64,000 nt of DNA from GCA-003244245 sp050699715. GTDB lineage: Bacteria; Actinomycetota; Actinomycetes; Mycobacteriales; Pseudonocardiaceae. A program made the translations under genes and the position numbers. The stretch covers positions 62,001-126,000 of the forward strand of contig JBOHFR010000004.1 in the NCBI GenBank assembly GCA_050699715.1, in the 5' to 3' direction. The notes beneath the pieces are model-generated. The model ran no database searches, was not told the origin of the DNA, and worked only from the letters and a program-made list of their open reading frames with translations. Each line of letters starts with the position of its first letter. Within the stretch, counting starts at the first letter, position 1. Shown piece after piece: positions 53,422 through 62,979 of this stretch.

Positions 53422-56400
53422 GCCGCTCGAGGTGGCCATTGTCGGAATGGCGGCGGTGTTTCCCGGCGCCCCCGACCTGGCCACCTACTGGTCCAACATT
53501 CTGGCCGGCGTGGATGCGATCACCGACGTTCCCGCCTCCCGCTGGGACCCCTCGTACTACCACCCCGGGGCTGCCGCGACCCGGCGCAGCGACCGGCTGT
53601 ACTGCCGCCGCGGCGGGTTCGTGGCGGCGGTCGGATTCGACCCGGTGCGGTTCGGCGTCATGCCGGTGGCGGTGTCTGGCGGGGAACCTGACCAACTGAT
53701 CGCGCTGCAGATCGCCGTCGAGGCGCTCGCCGATGCCGGTGGTGAGGACCGGCTGGGCGACCGATCCCGAGTCGGGGTGATCGTCGGCCGCGGCGGCTAC
53801 CTCACGCCCGGTCTGGCTCGGCTGGACCAGCGGGTTCGGACCGCGAACCAGCTCGTCACCACCCTGCGTGAGCTGCTCCCGGACCTGGACGAGGCACGGC
53901 TGGAAGAGGTCCGGACCGCCTTTCAGTCCCGGCTCGGTCCGGACCGGCCGGAGGCCGCGATCGACGGGGTGCCGAACCTGGCTGCCTCCCGGGTGGCGAA
54001 CCGGCTGGATCTGGCGGGCCCCGCCTACACCATCGACGCCGCCTGCGCCTCATCGTTGGTCGCCATTGACCACGCGGTCAGGGAGCTGACCACCGGCCGC
54101 TGCGACGTCATGCTCGCCGGCGGGGTGCACCACTGCCACGACATCACCCTGTGGAGCGTGTTCAGCCAGCTGGGCGCGCTGAGCCCCAGCCAGCAAATCC
54201 GGCCCTTCCACCGCGGCGCCGACGGCATGCTCATCGGCGAGGGCACAGGCATGGTCGTGCTCAAGCGGCTTGCCGACGCCGGTGACGATCGGGTGTATGC
54301 GGTGATCCGCGGTAGCGGGGTGGCCAGCGACGGCCGGGCGAGCAGCCTGATGAGCCCGCGTGCCGACGGGCAGGTCCGGGCCATCGAGCGAGCCTGGCAG
54401 GCCGCCGGTCTAGACCCCACCGAGTCGGGTGCGCTCGGCCTGCTCGAGGCGCACGGGACCGCGACCCCGACCGGCGACGAGACCGAGCTAGCCTCGCTGA
54501 CCCGGGTGTTCGGGCCGCCGAACGGTGCCGGTCAGGACATTGGCATTGGCTCGGTGAAGTCGATGATCGGTCACGCGATGCCGGCTGCCGGTATCGCTGG
54601 GTTGATCAAGGCAGCGTTGGCCGTGCACCACGGTGTGCTGCCGCCCACCCTGCACTGCGAGGACCCGCACCCGGCCCTGGCCAGTTCCCGCTTCGCGCCG
54701 GTCACCGAGGCCCGACCGTGGACCACGATCGGGCGCACGCCGCGCCGTGCCGGAGTCGAGGCATTCGGCTTCGGTGGCATCAACGCGCACACCATCCTGG
54801 AGCAGCCGCCGGTCACCCGACGCTCCCGGCGAGCGCGACCGTCGGGTCCCGAGCAGGTGCTGTTGCTGGCCGCGACCGGGGTGGACGGGCTGGCCCGGCA
54901 ACTCCAGGTGCCCGACGCCGTCCTGCTCGACCGGGACGACACGAATGCCCCACCAGCCGGTGGGCCCTGCCGGTTGGCAATCGTCGGGCCCACCGCGCGC
55001 CGGCTGGCGCTGGCCCGCAGGGTCGTCGCACAGGGCACGCCGTGGCGGGGTCGCGACGACGTCTGGTTCACCGCCACGCCGCTGCACTCTGCTGGATCTT
55101 GCCAGCACGACGGCAGGGAGCCCGCGCCGGGTCGGTTGGCGTTCGTCTTCCCCGGCTTGGAGCAGGGTTTCGAACCCCGGACCGACGACGTCGCCGACCA
55201 CTTCGGGCTGGACCGACCGGCCCTCGGCGACCATGCCGTACTCGGCCGGCACGGCCTCGGCGTGTTCACCGTCGGCCGCCTCCTTGACGCGGCGTTGCGC
55301 GAGCTCGCCGTGATACCGGATCTGGTGGCCGGGCACAGCGTCGGTGAATGGAACGCGATGAATGCCGCCGGCATCTACCCGCGCCGGGCTGTTGAAGAGC
55401 TCATTGCCGCATTCGACCCGGAGGCGCTGCAGGTCCCTGGCGTGCTGTTCGCCGCGCTAGGCTGCGGGGCCGAACAGGCCGCTGAGGTGATCAGCGGCAC
55501 GGAGGGGGTTGTGGTCTCGCACGACAACTGCCCGCACCAGTCGATCATCTGCGGTGCGGAAGCTGCCATGGGCGCCGTGGTGGACCGGCTGCGGGCACGC
55601 GCCATCACTGTGCAGGTGCTGCCGTTTCGGTCCGGTTTCCACTCACCGATGCTCGAGCCCTACCTGCGCCGGATCCCGGACACCTTCGCCGGCCTGCCGG
55701 TGCGGCCGCCGGTCCGCCCGATCTGGTCGGCGACCACCGTCGACCGCTACCCCGACGATCCCGAGGCCATCCGCGACCTCGCTGCCCGCCACCTGCTCGA
55801 ACCGGTTCGCTTCGGTCCGCTCATCCGGCGGCTGTATGAGGCGGGGACGCGGGCCTTCGTCCAGGTCGGCACCGGCAGCCTGCCCGGATTTGTGGCCGAC
55901 ACGCTGGCTGGCCTGCCGCACCTCGCGGTGAGCGCCAATACCCCCCGGCGGTCCGGCCTCGACCAGCTCCGGCGAGTCGTCGCCGGGTTGTGGGTGGAAG
56001 GCTGGGCTCCCCGGTTCGACCGGCTACCCGGTGCGTCGTGGCCTCGGGCGGCCCAGGTCCGAACACCGGTGCGCTCAGCGTCCAGCGGGCCTGTGATACC
56101 CCTGGACCTTGGTACGCCGCTGGTTCGGCTCGGGACCTCCGTTGCGGCGCTCACCCCGGCAGCCGGCACACCAGCGCTCGCCACACGTGAATTGGGCACA
56201 CGTGCGGTGGCGCCGCGGCTGCCCGCCGCAGAGCACCCGGTACTGGCCGAGTTCAACGCCACACTGCGGGACGCCACCACCGCCGCCACCGATGTCTTCG
56301 ATTCCTGGACGCGGACCACCCAGCCGACCACCCCCAGACAGGCCAGCACGACGCGAACCCTCTCCCTCGCAACCATGCCGTACCTCGCCGACCACTGCTT

Positions 56401-57892
56401 CTGCCGACAGCCGGACAGCTGGCCCGAGCCCGCCGACCGATTCCCGGTGGTGCCACTGACCACGGTGCTCGAACTGATGGCAGACGCCGCCCGAGCGCTG
56501 GTGCCCGGCCGCACAATCGTCGGAGTCAAGGACATCCGCGCACTGCGCTGGCTCGCGGTCGCCCCACCGGTCACCGTCACGACCAACGCGTCACTCGATC
56601 CGAACGGCAATGTGACGGTGGTGCTCGACGGCTACACACGCGGCACGGTGCTGCTCGCCGACGACTACCCGGCGGCGCCACAGCTACCCGATCGGCCGCT
56701 GTCCGGGCAACGATCCTGCGAGGTCACGGCGCAGCGCTTCTACACCGACCGGTGGATGTTCCACGGCCCGGCCTTCCAGGGCGTCACCGAGATCGGCCCG
56801 GTCGCCGACGACGGGATCGTCGGCGAGCTGATCGTCCCGTCCGCACCCGGGGCGCTGCTCGATAACGCTGGGCAGCTGCTCGGCTTCTGGATCATGACGC
56901 AGACCGCGCGGGATCGGCTCGCGTTCCCGGCCGGGATTGAGCGGGTGCAATACCACGGCTCGCCCCCCAGGCCCGGTGAGCGGGTGCGGTGCGTGGTCCG
57001 GATCGGCTCCGTCTCCGCCACCGAAGTCATCGCTGACCTCGAGCTACGGCGCGCGGACGGCCGGCTGTGGGCCCGCATCGACCGGTGGCGGGACCGCCGG
57101 TTCGACACCGACGAGGTGACCTGGCCGGTCGCCAGCTTCCCGGAGCGCAACCGGCTCGCGCAGCGTCAGGCCGGCGGGTGGTACCTGCTCCGGGATCGGT
57201 GGCCGGATCCAGCGAGCCGGGAGTTGGTGATGCGTCGCTATCTCAGCGCCGCCGAGCGCGCGGACTACCAGCGACGCACCCCGCGCGCAGCGCGACAGTG
57301 GCTGCTGGGCCGGATCGCAGTCAAGGACGCGGTCCGGCAGTGGCTCTGGGACACCGGTGCCGGCCCGGTGTTCCCGATCGAGGTCACGGTCAGCAACGAT
57401 GCCTCGGGACGGCCGCGGGTCGCGGGCCCCTTCACCGACGCGCCGGAGGTGTCCCTGGCGCACACTGGATCGCTGGCCGCCGCGCTGGTCGGCAATCCCG
57501 GGTGCTCACCCGGCGTGGGCATCGACATCGAGCAGATCGCAGACCGCGACGAACGGACCGTCGCAGCGATCCTCACCGACGGCGAACGCGACCTGCTCGA
57601 CGCCCTGTGCTCATCGGTCGCGGAGCGGTCGAGCTGGGTGACCCGGTTCTGGACCGCCAAGGAGGCCGTTGCCAAAGCCGCCGGCACCGGCTTGGGGGGG
57701 CGACCGCAGCGGTTTGCGGTCGAACGGGTCGACGGGGACCGGCTGTTGGTCGCGACCGGCGAGGGGGCGCGCAGCCGTTGGGTGCAGACCGAGGTGGGCG
57801 CCGAACTCGAGCCGTACGCGGTGGCCTGGACCCCGCTGGAGGAAACCGACCACGCACCCGAGCAGATCCGAGCGCACACAGGAGGACACTAG
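53414..57892 (+). CDS. Iterative PKS second subunit: KS-AT-DH-PPTase
   Basis: A 1492-residue synthase. The KS has a full triad: Cys211 (IDAACASS), His347 (EAHGTAT) and His387 (IGHAMPAAG), so it is not a chain-length-factor lacking Cys. The AT has GHSVGE with Ser642. A polyketide-synthase-type DH shows His994 (YLADHCF), FHGPAFQG near 1117 and Asp1150 (LLDNAGQ). The C-terminal Sfp-type phosphopantetheinyl transferase reads GVGIDIE (Asp1371) and FWTAKEAVAKAAG, able to activate the ACPs of the operon. A DH plus PPTase is the enediyne-PKS plan; a paired KS with separate subunits is the PUFA plan. ATG 53414 overlaps the previous gene. Confidence 0.9.
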   Translation: MAEPLEVAIVGMAAVFPGAPDLATYWSNILAGVDAITDVPASRWDPSYYHPGAAATRRSDRLYCRRGGFVAAVGFDPVRFGVMPVAVSGGEPDQLIALQIAVEALADAGGEDRLGDRSRVGVIVGRGGYLTPGLARLDQRVRTANQLVTTLRELLPDLDEARLEEVRTAFQSRLGPDRPEAAIDGVPNLAASRVANRLDLAGPAYTIDAACASSLVAIDHAVRELTTGRCDVMLAGGVHHCHDITLWSVFSQLGALSPSQQIRPFHRGADGMLIGEGTGMVVLKRLADAGDDRVYAVIRGSGVASDGRASSLMSPRADGQVRAIERAWQAAGLDPTESGALGLLEAHGTATPTGDETELASLTRVFGPPNGAGQDIGIGSVKSMIGHAMPAAGIAGLIKAALAVHHGVLPPTLHCEDPHPALASSRFAPVTEARPWTTIGRTPRRAGVEAFGFGGINAHTILEQPPVTRRSRRARPSGPEQVLLLAATGVDGLARQLQVPDAVLLDRDDTNAPPAGGPCRLAIVGPTARRLALARRVVAQGTPWRGRDDVWFTATPLHSAGSCQHDGREPAPGRLAFVFPGLEQGFEPRTDDVADHFGLDRPALGDHAVLGRHGLGVFTVGRLLDAALRELAVIPDLVAGHSVGEWNAMNAAGIYPRRAVEELIAAFDPEALQVPGVLFAALGCGAEQAAEVISGTEGVVVSHDNCPHQSIICGAEAAMGAVVDRLRARAITVQVLPFRSGFHSPMLEPYLRRIPDTFAGLPVRPPVRPIWSATTVDRYPDDPEAIRDLAARHLLEPVRFGPLIRRLYEAGTRAFVQVGTGSLPGFVADTLAGLPHLAVSANTPRRSGLDQLRRVVAGLWVEGWAPRFDRLPGASWPRAAQVRTPVRSASSGPVIPLDLGTPLVRLGTSVAALTPAAGTPALATRELGTRAVAPRLPAAEHPVLAEFNATLRDATTAATDVFDSWTRTTQPTTPRQASTTRTLSLATMPYLADHCFCRQPDSWPEPADRFPVVPLTTVLELMADAARALVPGRTIVGVKDIRALRWLAVAPPVTVTTNASLDPNGNVTVVLDGYTRGTVLLADDYPAAPQLPDRPLSGQRSCEVTAQRFYTDRWMFHGPAFQGVTEIGPVADDGIVGELIVPSAPGALLDNAGQLLGFWIMTQTARDRLAFPAGIERVQYHGSPPRPGERVRCVVRIGSVSATEVIADLELRRADGRLWARIDRWRDRRFDTDEVTWPVASFPERNRLAQRQAGGWYLLRDRWPDPASRELVMRRYLSAAERADYQRRTPRAARQWLLGRIAVKDAVRQWLWDTGAGPVFPIEVTVSNDASGRPRVAGPFTDAPEVSLAHTGSLAAALVGNPGCSPGVGIDIEQIADRDERTVAAILTDGERDLLDALCSSVAERSSWVTRFWTAKEAVAKAAGTGLGGRPQRFAVERVDGDRLLVATGEGARSRWVQTEVGAELEPYAVAWTPLEETDHAPEQIRAHTGGH

Positions 57893-57894
57893 AG

Positions 57895-58191
57895 ATGACA
57901 GCTGACCAGATCCTGGCCAAGGTCCGCGCCATGCTGACCGAGATCATCGGCGCGGAGTACGCCCTGAGTCTCGACATCGGCATGGACACCTCATTCGACG
58001 CGGATCTCGAGCTGGAGAGTATCGAGTTCGTGAAGCTGGCCTCGATGCTCACCGAACACTACGGCGACCGGGTCGATTTCATGGCATACCTCGCTGCCAA
58101 GGAACTCGACGAGATCATCGAGATGACGATCGGTGAACTGGTCACCTACATCGCGAGCTGTTTGACCCTCGCGGGCGCGATTGATGGCTGA
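57895..58191 (+). CDS. Discrete acyl carrier protein
   Basis: A 98-residue ACP. The phosphopantetheine site is DLELESIEF with Ser42 in place of the usual DSL motif. The fold is acidic with long helices (MTADQILAKVRAMLTEIIG). GGAGGACAC lies just before the ATG at 57895. It probably shuttles the finished or starter acyl chain between the synthases and later enzymes; the cluster PPTase would activate it. It overlaps the hydrolase start by 8 bp. Confidence 0.9.
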   Translation: MTADQILAKVRAMLTEIIGAEYALSLDIGMDTSFDADLELESIEFVKLASMLTEHYGDRVDFMAYLAAKELDEIIEMTIGELVTYIASCLTLAGAIDG

Positions 58192-58987
58192 GATCACTGC
58201 GCGCGGCGTCCGGTTTCACGTCCAGCGCCTGGCACCACGCCATCGACCACACCGACTGGAACACCCAATCGTCTTCGTCCACGGTCTGGGGTTGGACAAT
58301 CTGTCCAGCTACTACTACACGCTGGCCAACCCGGTGGCGCACGCTGGGGCCGAGGTGATCCTGTACGATCTGCGCGGCCATGGCCTGTCCGAGCGCCCGC
58401 GTACCGGCTACCGAGTCAGCGACTCGGTAGCCGATCTCGCTGCCATCCTCGAAACCCTGGGCGTCGACGGCCCGGTGCACCTGGTCGGCAACAGCTATGG
58501 TGGCACGGTCGCGCTCAGCTTCGCGGTCGGCTATCCCGATCAGGTGGCCAGCATCGTGCTGATCGAGGCCCATGTCCCTGTCCCGGGTTGGGCCGAGCAA
58601 ATGGCCACTACGGTCAAGAATCTCGGGCCGGATCTCATCGAGGGTGATGTGGGGAGGTGGTTGGCCAAAAGGGGCAAGCCAGCCCGGCTGGCCGAGCTCA
58701 AAGACCTGGTCCACCACACTACCTTTGTCAACGATTTGCTGGCCACGGAGCCCATCCCGGAACGGGAGCTGCGGATGTTTACCCGCCCGACCCGCGCCGT
58801 ATACGGGGAACACTCCGACGTTCTCCAACACGCACAAGTACTCGACAGTCTCCTGCCCCGATGCGCGCTTACTGTCTTGCCGGACCTCGACCATTTCATA
58901 CTGTCGACAGCGACGCGGCTGTTACGGGAAATCTTGTTGGAATGGTTCGCGTCGAGAACCATGGCGACGCAGGCGGATCTCCGGTGA
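58184..58987 (+). CDS. Alpha/beta hydrolase (probable release or tailoring enzyme)
   Basis: A 267-residue alpha/beta hydrolase. Oxyanion HG is in PIVFVHGLGLDNLS; the nucleophile Ser104 is in VGNSYGGTVAL; an Asp lies in GEHSDVL and the catalytic His in DLDHFIL. The synthases carry no thioesterase, so this is the best candidate for chain release or hydrolysis. It overlaps both neighbours (ACP by 8 bp, glycosyltransferase by GTGA). Confidence 0.88.
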   Translation: MAEITARGVRFHVQRLAPRHRPHRLEHPIVFVHGLGLDNLSSYYYTLANPVAHAGAEVILYDLRGHGLSERPRTGYRVSDSVADLAAILETLGVDGPVHLVGNSYGGTVALSFAVGYPDQVASIVLIEAHVPVPGWAEQMATTVKNLGPDLIEGDVGRWLAKRGKPARLAELKDLVHHTTFVNDLLATEPIPERELRMFTRPTRAVYGEHSDVLQHAQVLDSLLPRCALTVLPDLDHFILSTATRLLREILLEWFASRTMATQADLR

Positions 58988-60138
58988 GCCGGTTCCTGTT
59001 CGTGGTGCCGCCGCTGGCAGGGCACACCTTGCCCACCGCGGCGGTGGGCCGGGAACTGGCCGACCGCGGCCACCAGATCGCCTGGGCCGGGCACGCCGAG
59101 ACCGTCGGCCCGCTGCTGCCACCGGGGGCCAAGCTGATCCCGGTCGCGGCAGACTTCGGCGGCGATTCTCGACCCCAGAGGCTGGGCCAGCGAGGGGCGG
59201 CCGCGTTCCAGTTCCTGTGGGCCGACTTCCTCATCCCGCTAGCAGCCTCGATGATGCCCGGCGTCGCAGCGGCGGTGGACGCGTTCGCCCCGGATGTCCT
59301 GATCGTCGACCAGCAGACGGTGGCCGGCGCGCTGGTGGCCCGCCAGCGCGGGTTACCGTGGGCGACGTCGGCCACTACCTCGGCGGGGCTGACCGACCAG
59401 TTCGCGACCATGCCCAAACTCGGGGCGTGGGTACGGCAGTGCCTGGCCGATTTCCAACGCGGCTTTGCCGTATCAGATCCCGTCGACCTGCAGTTTTCTG
59501 ACTATCTTGTGCTGGCGTTCACCACGGAGGCGCTGGTCGGGTCGGTGTACGACTTTCCCGACCACTACGTATTCGTGGGCCCCGCCGTGGGCGCGCGGAC
59601 CGGCGGACCTGAGTTCCCGTGGAACTGGCTGCGCCCAGACCGTCAGCACGTCCTGGTCTCGCTGGGCACGGTCAACCAGGAGGTCGGCCGGCGATTCTTC
59701 GCCACCGCCGTGGAAGCCGTGGCGCCGCTCGCCGACCGGTTGCAAGTGATCCTCGTCGCCCCGCCCGACCTGGTCGACTCGCCGCCCGACCATGTGCTGG
59801 TCCGCGAGTACGTCGCCCAACTCGACCTGCTCCCGAAGCTGCACGCGGTGGTCAGCCACGCTGGCCACAACACGGTGTGTGAAGCCCTCGCGCACGGCCT
59901 GCCGCTGGTCGTGGCCCCAATCCGCGACGACCAGCCGGTCATCGCCAGCCAGGTTACCGACTCCGGCGCCGGCATCCGGGTCCGCTTCGGTCGGGTTGGC
60001 GCCACCGAGCTGCGCACCGCCATTACGACCGTGCTCGACGACCCGTCCTACCGGGCCGCGGCCCGGCGCGTACAGACCTCGTTCACCACCGCTGGCGGCG
60101 CCGCCGCTGCGGCCGATCACCTGGAGAAACTCACATGA
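58984..60138 (+). CDS. GT1-family (MGT-type) glycosyltransferase
   Basis: A 384-residue GT-B glycosyltransferase of natural-product type. The N-terminus MSRFLFVVPPLAGHTLPTAA includes the acceptor-domain His. The C-terminal donor domain has VVSHAGHNTVCEALAHGLPL and VVAPIRDDQPVIA, the nucleotide-sugar signature. GTG 58984 overlaps the hydrolase stop. The end overlaps the methyltransferase (ATGA). It would attach a sugar to a hydroxyl of the released product. No sugar-biosynthesis genes are in the cluster, so a common UDP-sugar is likely. Confidence 0.9.
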   Translation: MSRFLFVVPPLAGHTLPTAAVGRELADRGHQIAWAGHAETVGPLLPPGAKLIPVAADFGGDSRPQRLGQRGAAAFQFLWADFLIPLAASMMPGVAAAVDAFAPDVLIVDQQTVAGALVARQRGLPWATSATTSAGLTDQFATMPKLGAWVRQCLADFQRGFAVSDPVDLQFSDYLVLAFTTEALVGSVYDFPDHYVFVGPAVGARTGGPEFPWNWLRPDRQHVLVSLGTVNQEVGRRFFATAVEAVAPLADRLQVILVAPPDLVDSPPDHVLVREYVAQLDLLPKLHAVVSHAGHNTVCEALAHGLPLVVAPIRDDQPVIASQVTDSGAGIRVRFGRVGATELRTAITTVLDDPSYRAAARRVQTSFTTAGGAAAAADHLEKLT

Positions 60139-61181
60139 CCGATCCATACGAAGCTCGCCGGCCGTACTACCAGGCGCAGCTGGCCAGCGGCGTCGAGCGC
60201 TTCCTCGAACCCCGCCGGGATACTTGTCCCTGGTGCGGATCCACCGACCTGTCAGTACGGTTGCGGACTTCCGACCTCATTCAGCGCAAACCTGGCCACT
60301 TCACTCTCGAGCAGTGCGCGGCCTGCCGGCACATCTTCCAGAACCCGCGGCTCACTCCGGCCGGGCTGGACTTCTACTACCGGGACTTCTACGACGGCCT
60401 CGGCGAGGAGCAGATTGAGGCGATCTTCAACGGCGCCGGACAGTCCTACCGCGGGCGAGTCGACATGCTCAAGCGGGTCACCACGCCCAGGGCATGGCTC
60501 GATGTCGGTACCGGACACGGCCACTTCTGCCAGGTCGCGCGGAAGGTCTTGCCGAACACCACCTTCGACGGGCTGGACCAGAGCACCAGCGTCGAGCAGG
60601 CACAGCGCCGTGGCTGGATCGACCGCGGCTACCGGGGGGAGTTCGTTGCGATGGCTGACGAACTGGCCGGCCGGTATGACGTGGTCAGCATGCACCATTA
60701 CCTGGAGCACACCCGGGAGCCGTTCGTGGAGCTGGACGCTGCCGCCAAGATCCTCCCGGCGGGCAGCCATCTGCTGATCGAACAGCCCGACCCCGAGTCG
60801 TCCTTCGGCCGCGCACTCGGCCGCTGGTGGCTACCGTGGTTCCAGCCGCAGCACCAGCACATGATCCCGGTGCGTAACCTGGTGCAGGCGCTGGCCGACC
60901 GTGGGTTCTCGGCGGTGGCCATCGAACGTGGCCCGGCCCACCAGCCCGTCGAGCTGGTCGCAGCTTTGGGGTTCGCGCTCTTCGTCGTCGCCCCCGACCC
61001 GAGGCTGCCGTGGCTGGCCACCGCGCCGACCCGCTGGCGGCGGCTTCGCCACTCCACCGTGTGGGCCGTTGGCCGGCCGCTGCTGATGATCACACACCTG
61101 TTCGACAAGCTGCTTAGCCACGTGGTGCGTCGCACCCGCGGCGGCAATACCTACCGGGTGCTGGCCCGCAAGGACGGCTGA
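60135..61181 (+). CDS. SAM methyltransferase with N-terminal zinc ribbon
   Basis: A 348-residue class I methyltransferase. The N-terminus has two CxxC pairs (TCPWCGST and CAACRHIF), a zinc ribbon, as in sugar and polyketide methyltransferases such as those acting on deoxysugars. The SAM motif is WLDVGTGHGHFCQVAR; later DVVSMHHYLEHTREP and LLIEQPDPESSFGR follow. A C-terminal hydrophobic part is present. It is the last gene of the operon, overlapping the glycosyltransferase by 4 bp. The acceptor could be the sugar or the aglycone. Confidence 0.88.
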   Translation: MTDPYEARRPYYQAQLASGVERFLEPRRDTCPWCGSTDLSVRLRTSDLIQRKPGHFTLEQCAACRHIFQNPRLTPAGLDFYYRDFYDGLGEEQIEAIFNGAGQSYRGRVDMLKRVTTPRAWLDVGTGHGHFCQVARKVLPNTTFDGLDQSTSVEQAQRRGWIDRGYRGEFVAMADELAGRYDVVSMHHYLEHTREPFVELDAAAKILPAGSHLLIEQPDPESSFGRALGRWWLPWFQPQHQHMIPVRNLVQALADRGFSAVAIERGPAHQPVELVAALGFALFVVAPDPRLPWLATAPTRWRRLRHSTVWAVGRPLLMITHLFDKLLSHVVRRTRGGNTYRVLARKDG

Positions 61182-61268
61182 AGGTGACCGCGACGACATC
61201 ATGACCGCAGATCTCAGGGGTGTTACAGCACGTGATCAGGGAGGTAAGCTCAGCCGCCGGAGGCTCAC

Positions 61269-61685
61269 GTGCCCAGGTATCGCCTTGTCATCACTGCCGC
61301 CACGACCGTGGGCTCACCGAGACATTACGTTGCGCTCGGCGACTCCTACACGTCGGGTCCGTGGATCCCCGAGCAGCGCGCCGATCCGGTCGGCTGCCAG
61401 CGCTCCACCAGCAACTACCCGGCGCGCCTCGCGGCCGTGCTGCACATCAGCGACTACACCGACGTGAGCTGCGGCGGCGCGAGCAACCGGCAACATGACG
61501 GCTCCCCAGGCGGTGCAGTGGCGCGGTAGCTCACTGCCATGCTGGCCGAGCAGGCGACCAGCCCGGCCTACCCGATGCACCCCAACGCCCTCGGCATGCA
61601 CGAGGTAGCCGATCTCGCCCGCAACACGCTCAGTATCTTGACCGCGACGCGGCATGAGGCACACTCTGAGCGTCTCACCAGATAA
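61269..61685 (+). pseudogene. SGNH/GDSL hydrolase remnant
   Basis: The frame starts with block I of an SGNH hydrolase (RHYVALGDSYTSGPW) and runs to an in-frame TAG at 61527-61529. The same frame then continues with YPMHPNALGMHEVADLARNT, block V with its His, to a TAA at 61685. The central 150 or so residues normally between these blocks are missing, and the signal peptide is lost. An internal deletion plus a stop make it dead. Confidence 0.75.
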
Positions 61686-61750
61686 CGACGGAGAGTAGCC
61701 AGCTGGCATCCCTCTGTAACGACGGCCGGCCGGGCACCGATCATCCCGAC

Positions 61751-62257
61751 ATGGCCCTAGCAGCCCCCACGCTCCCCCAGATCGAGCAACCGGTCTTCCC
61801 GGCACGCAGTGACGCCCCGGCAGGCAAGCCCGTCACGAGCCAGCGGTGGATCACCGCCGGGGCGCTGCTGGCGTTCATCATCGCCATCGTCGCTAACCTT
61901 CTCATCATCGCCGTCATCGTCATCCGCCACGATCCCGTCTCGACAGCCACGACGCACGCCCAGGGGCAGACGGTTCCCGCACCGCCCGCCCCGCTAGCAC
62001 TCCCGCCGGGTTTCTTAGCGACCAGTCTTGGTGCGGGCAAGTTCGTGGTGGGCACGGACATCGCCCCAGGTACCTACCGCACCACCGGGCCCTCCGGGCA
62101 CCTGGACTGCTACTGGGAGCGCCTCAAGAACACTAGCAGCGGCACCGACTCGATCATCGCCAACAACCTCGGGCGGGGCCCGGCCACCGTAACAATCGAC
62201 AACAACGACGGCGCGTTCCAGACCCGCTGGTGCAATACCTGGACAAGAATCGATTGA
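61751..62257 (+). CDS. Membrane-anchored secreted protein
   Basis: A 168-residue protein. A Pro-rich cytoplasmic N-terminus is followed by one membrane helix (AGALLAFIIAIVANLLIIAV), a linker, and a C-terminal outer domain starting GKFVVGTDIAPGTYRTTGPS, then CYWERLKNTSSGTDSIIANN, with two Cys that may form a disulfide. Domains of this type recur in actinobacterial cell-surface proteins of unknown function. A GGGCACCGATC context precedes ATG 61751. Confidence 0.75.
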   Translation: MALAAPTLPQIEQPVFPARSDAPAGKPVTSQRWITAGALLAFIIAIVANLLIIAVIVIRHDPVSTATTHAQGQTVPAPPAPLALPPGFLATSLGAGKFVVGTDIAPGTYRTTGPSGHLDCYWERLKNTSSGTDSIIANNLGRGPATVTIDNNDGAFQTRWCNTWTRID

Positions 62258-62284
62258 CTCGTAAGGGTCGGCAGGTCGACAGCA

Positions 62285-62725
62285 CTACAATGCCGCTGGC
62301 CTGGGGAAACGCAGGGCCACGGTGGTGCCGGTAACTCCGGTGTGCGTTGTCAGAACGTCGGCGAACGCGCGCGCCATCCAGATACCCCTGCCGCGTCGAG
62401 CATCGGTGGGGGGCCGGTGGTAACCGGTGGCCACGGGAATGCGCGTGCCCCCATGATCGTCAACCTGGACGAACAAGGCCTCGGGTGTGGTCCAGCTTCG
62501 GACGCGGGCGGGCGGGCGGCCGTGTTCTAGGGCGTTGGTCGCAATCTCGTCGACCGCCATCACGATGTCATCGGTGTGATGATCGCTCAGGCCACAGGTG
62601 CCGCTCCAGGCCCGCAACCTTCGGCGTAGCGCTGCGAGATCCTCGGCGGAGGCGAGGTGCACATCCATGTCGAGATCAGCCGGTACAGCCGGAGGCGAAC
62701 TCTCGTCACGGGTGAGGTCGGTCAT
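62285..62725 (-). CDS. Anti-sigma-type serine kinase/ATPase (HATPase_c)
   Basis: A 146-residue GHKL ATP-binding protein like RsbW-type anti-sigma factors. The N box reads DEIATNALEHGRPPARVRSW, followed by VQVDDHGGTRIPV and GRGIWMARAFADVLTTH (G boxes). Its partner sigma factor or anti-anti-sigma is not adjacent. It lies convergent with the membrane-anchored protein. Confidence 0.85.
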   Translation of the reverse strand: MTDLTRDESSPPAVPADLDMDVHLASAEDLAALRRRLRAWSGTCGLSDHHTDDIVMAVDEIATNALEHGRPPARVRSWTTPEALFVQVDDHGGTRIPVATGYHRPPTDARRGRGIWMARAFADVLTTHTGVTGTTVALRFPRPAAL

Positions 62726-62979
62726 ACCTCGTCATTCACCTCGAACCCCTCCCCCAGGTATCCCTTGCGAAGAACCACCGTCACGACGCGCCCTGGGTAA
62801 CCGAGCCGGACAACGAAACGCTCGCGCGTCGGGCCGCAGCCCGACGCGTCATTGACAGCATACCGGCCCTCCGGTTCGGCTTCGGCTCGGCACTGCGGCG
62901 ACCCTCGATTGTGCGCCTGACCACGACAGTGCAATGGTGAATAGTAGAGAACGCAGCGTTCCGGTGGCACAGTGGTGTC
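62726..62979. other. Divergent intergenic region before the last exporter
   Basis: This 254-bp stretch has no gene I can support. A loose symmetry (ATTGTGC...GTGCAAT near 62910-62937) could be a TetR- or MarR-type operator for the exporter, but it is imperfect. Confidence 0.35.
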
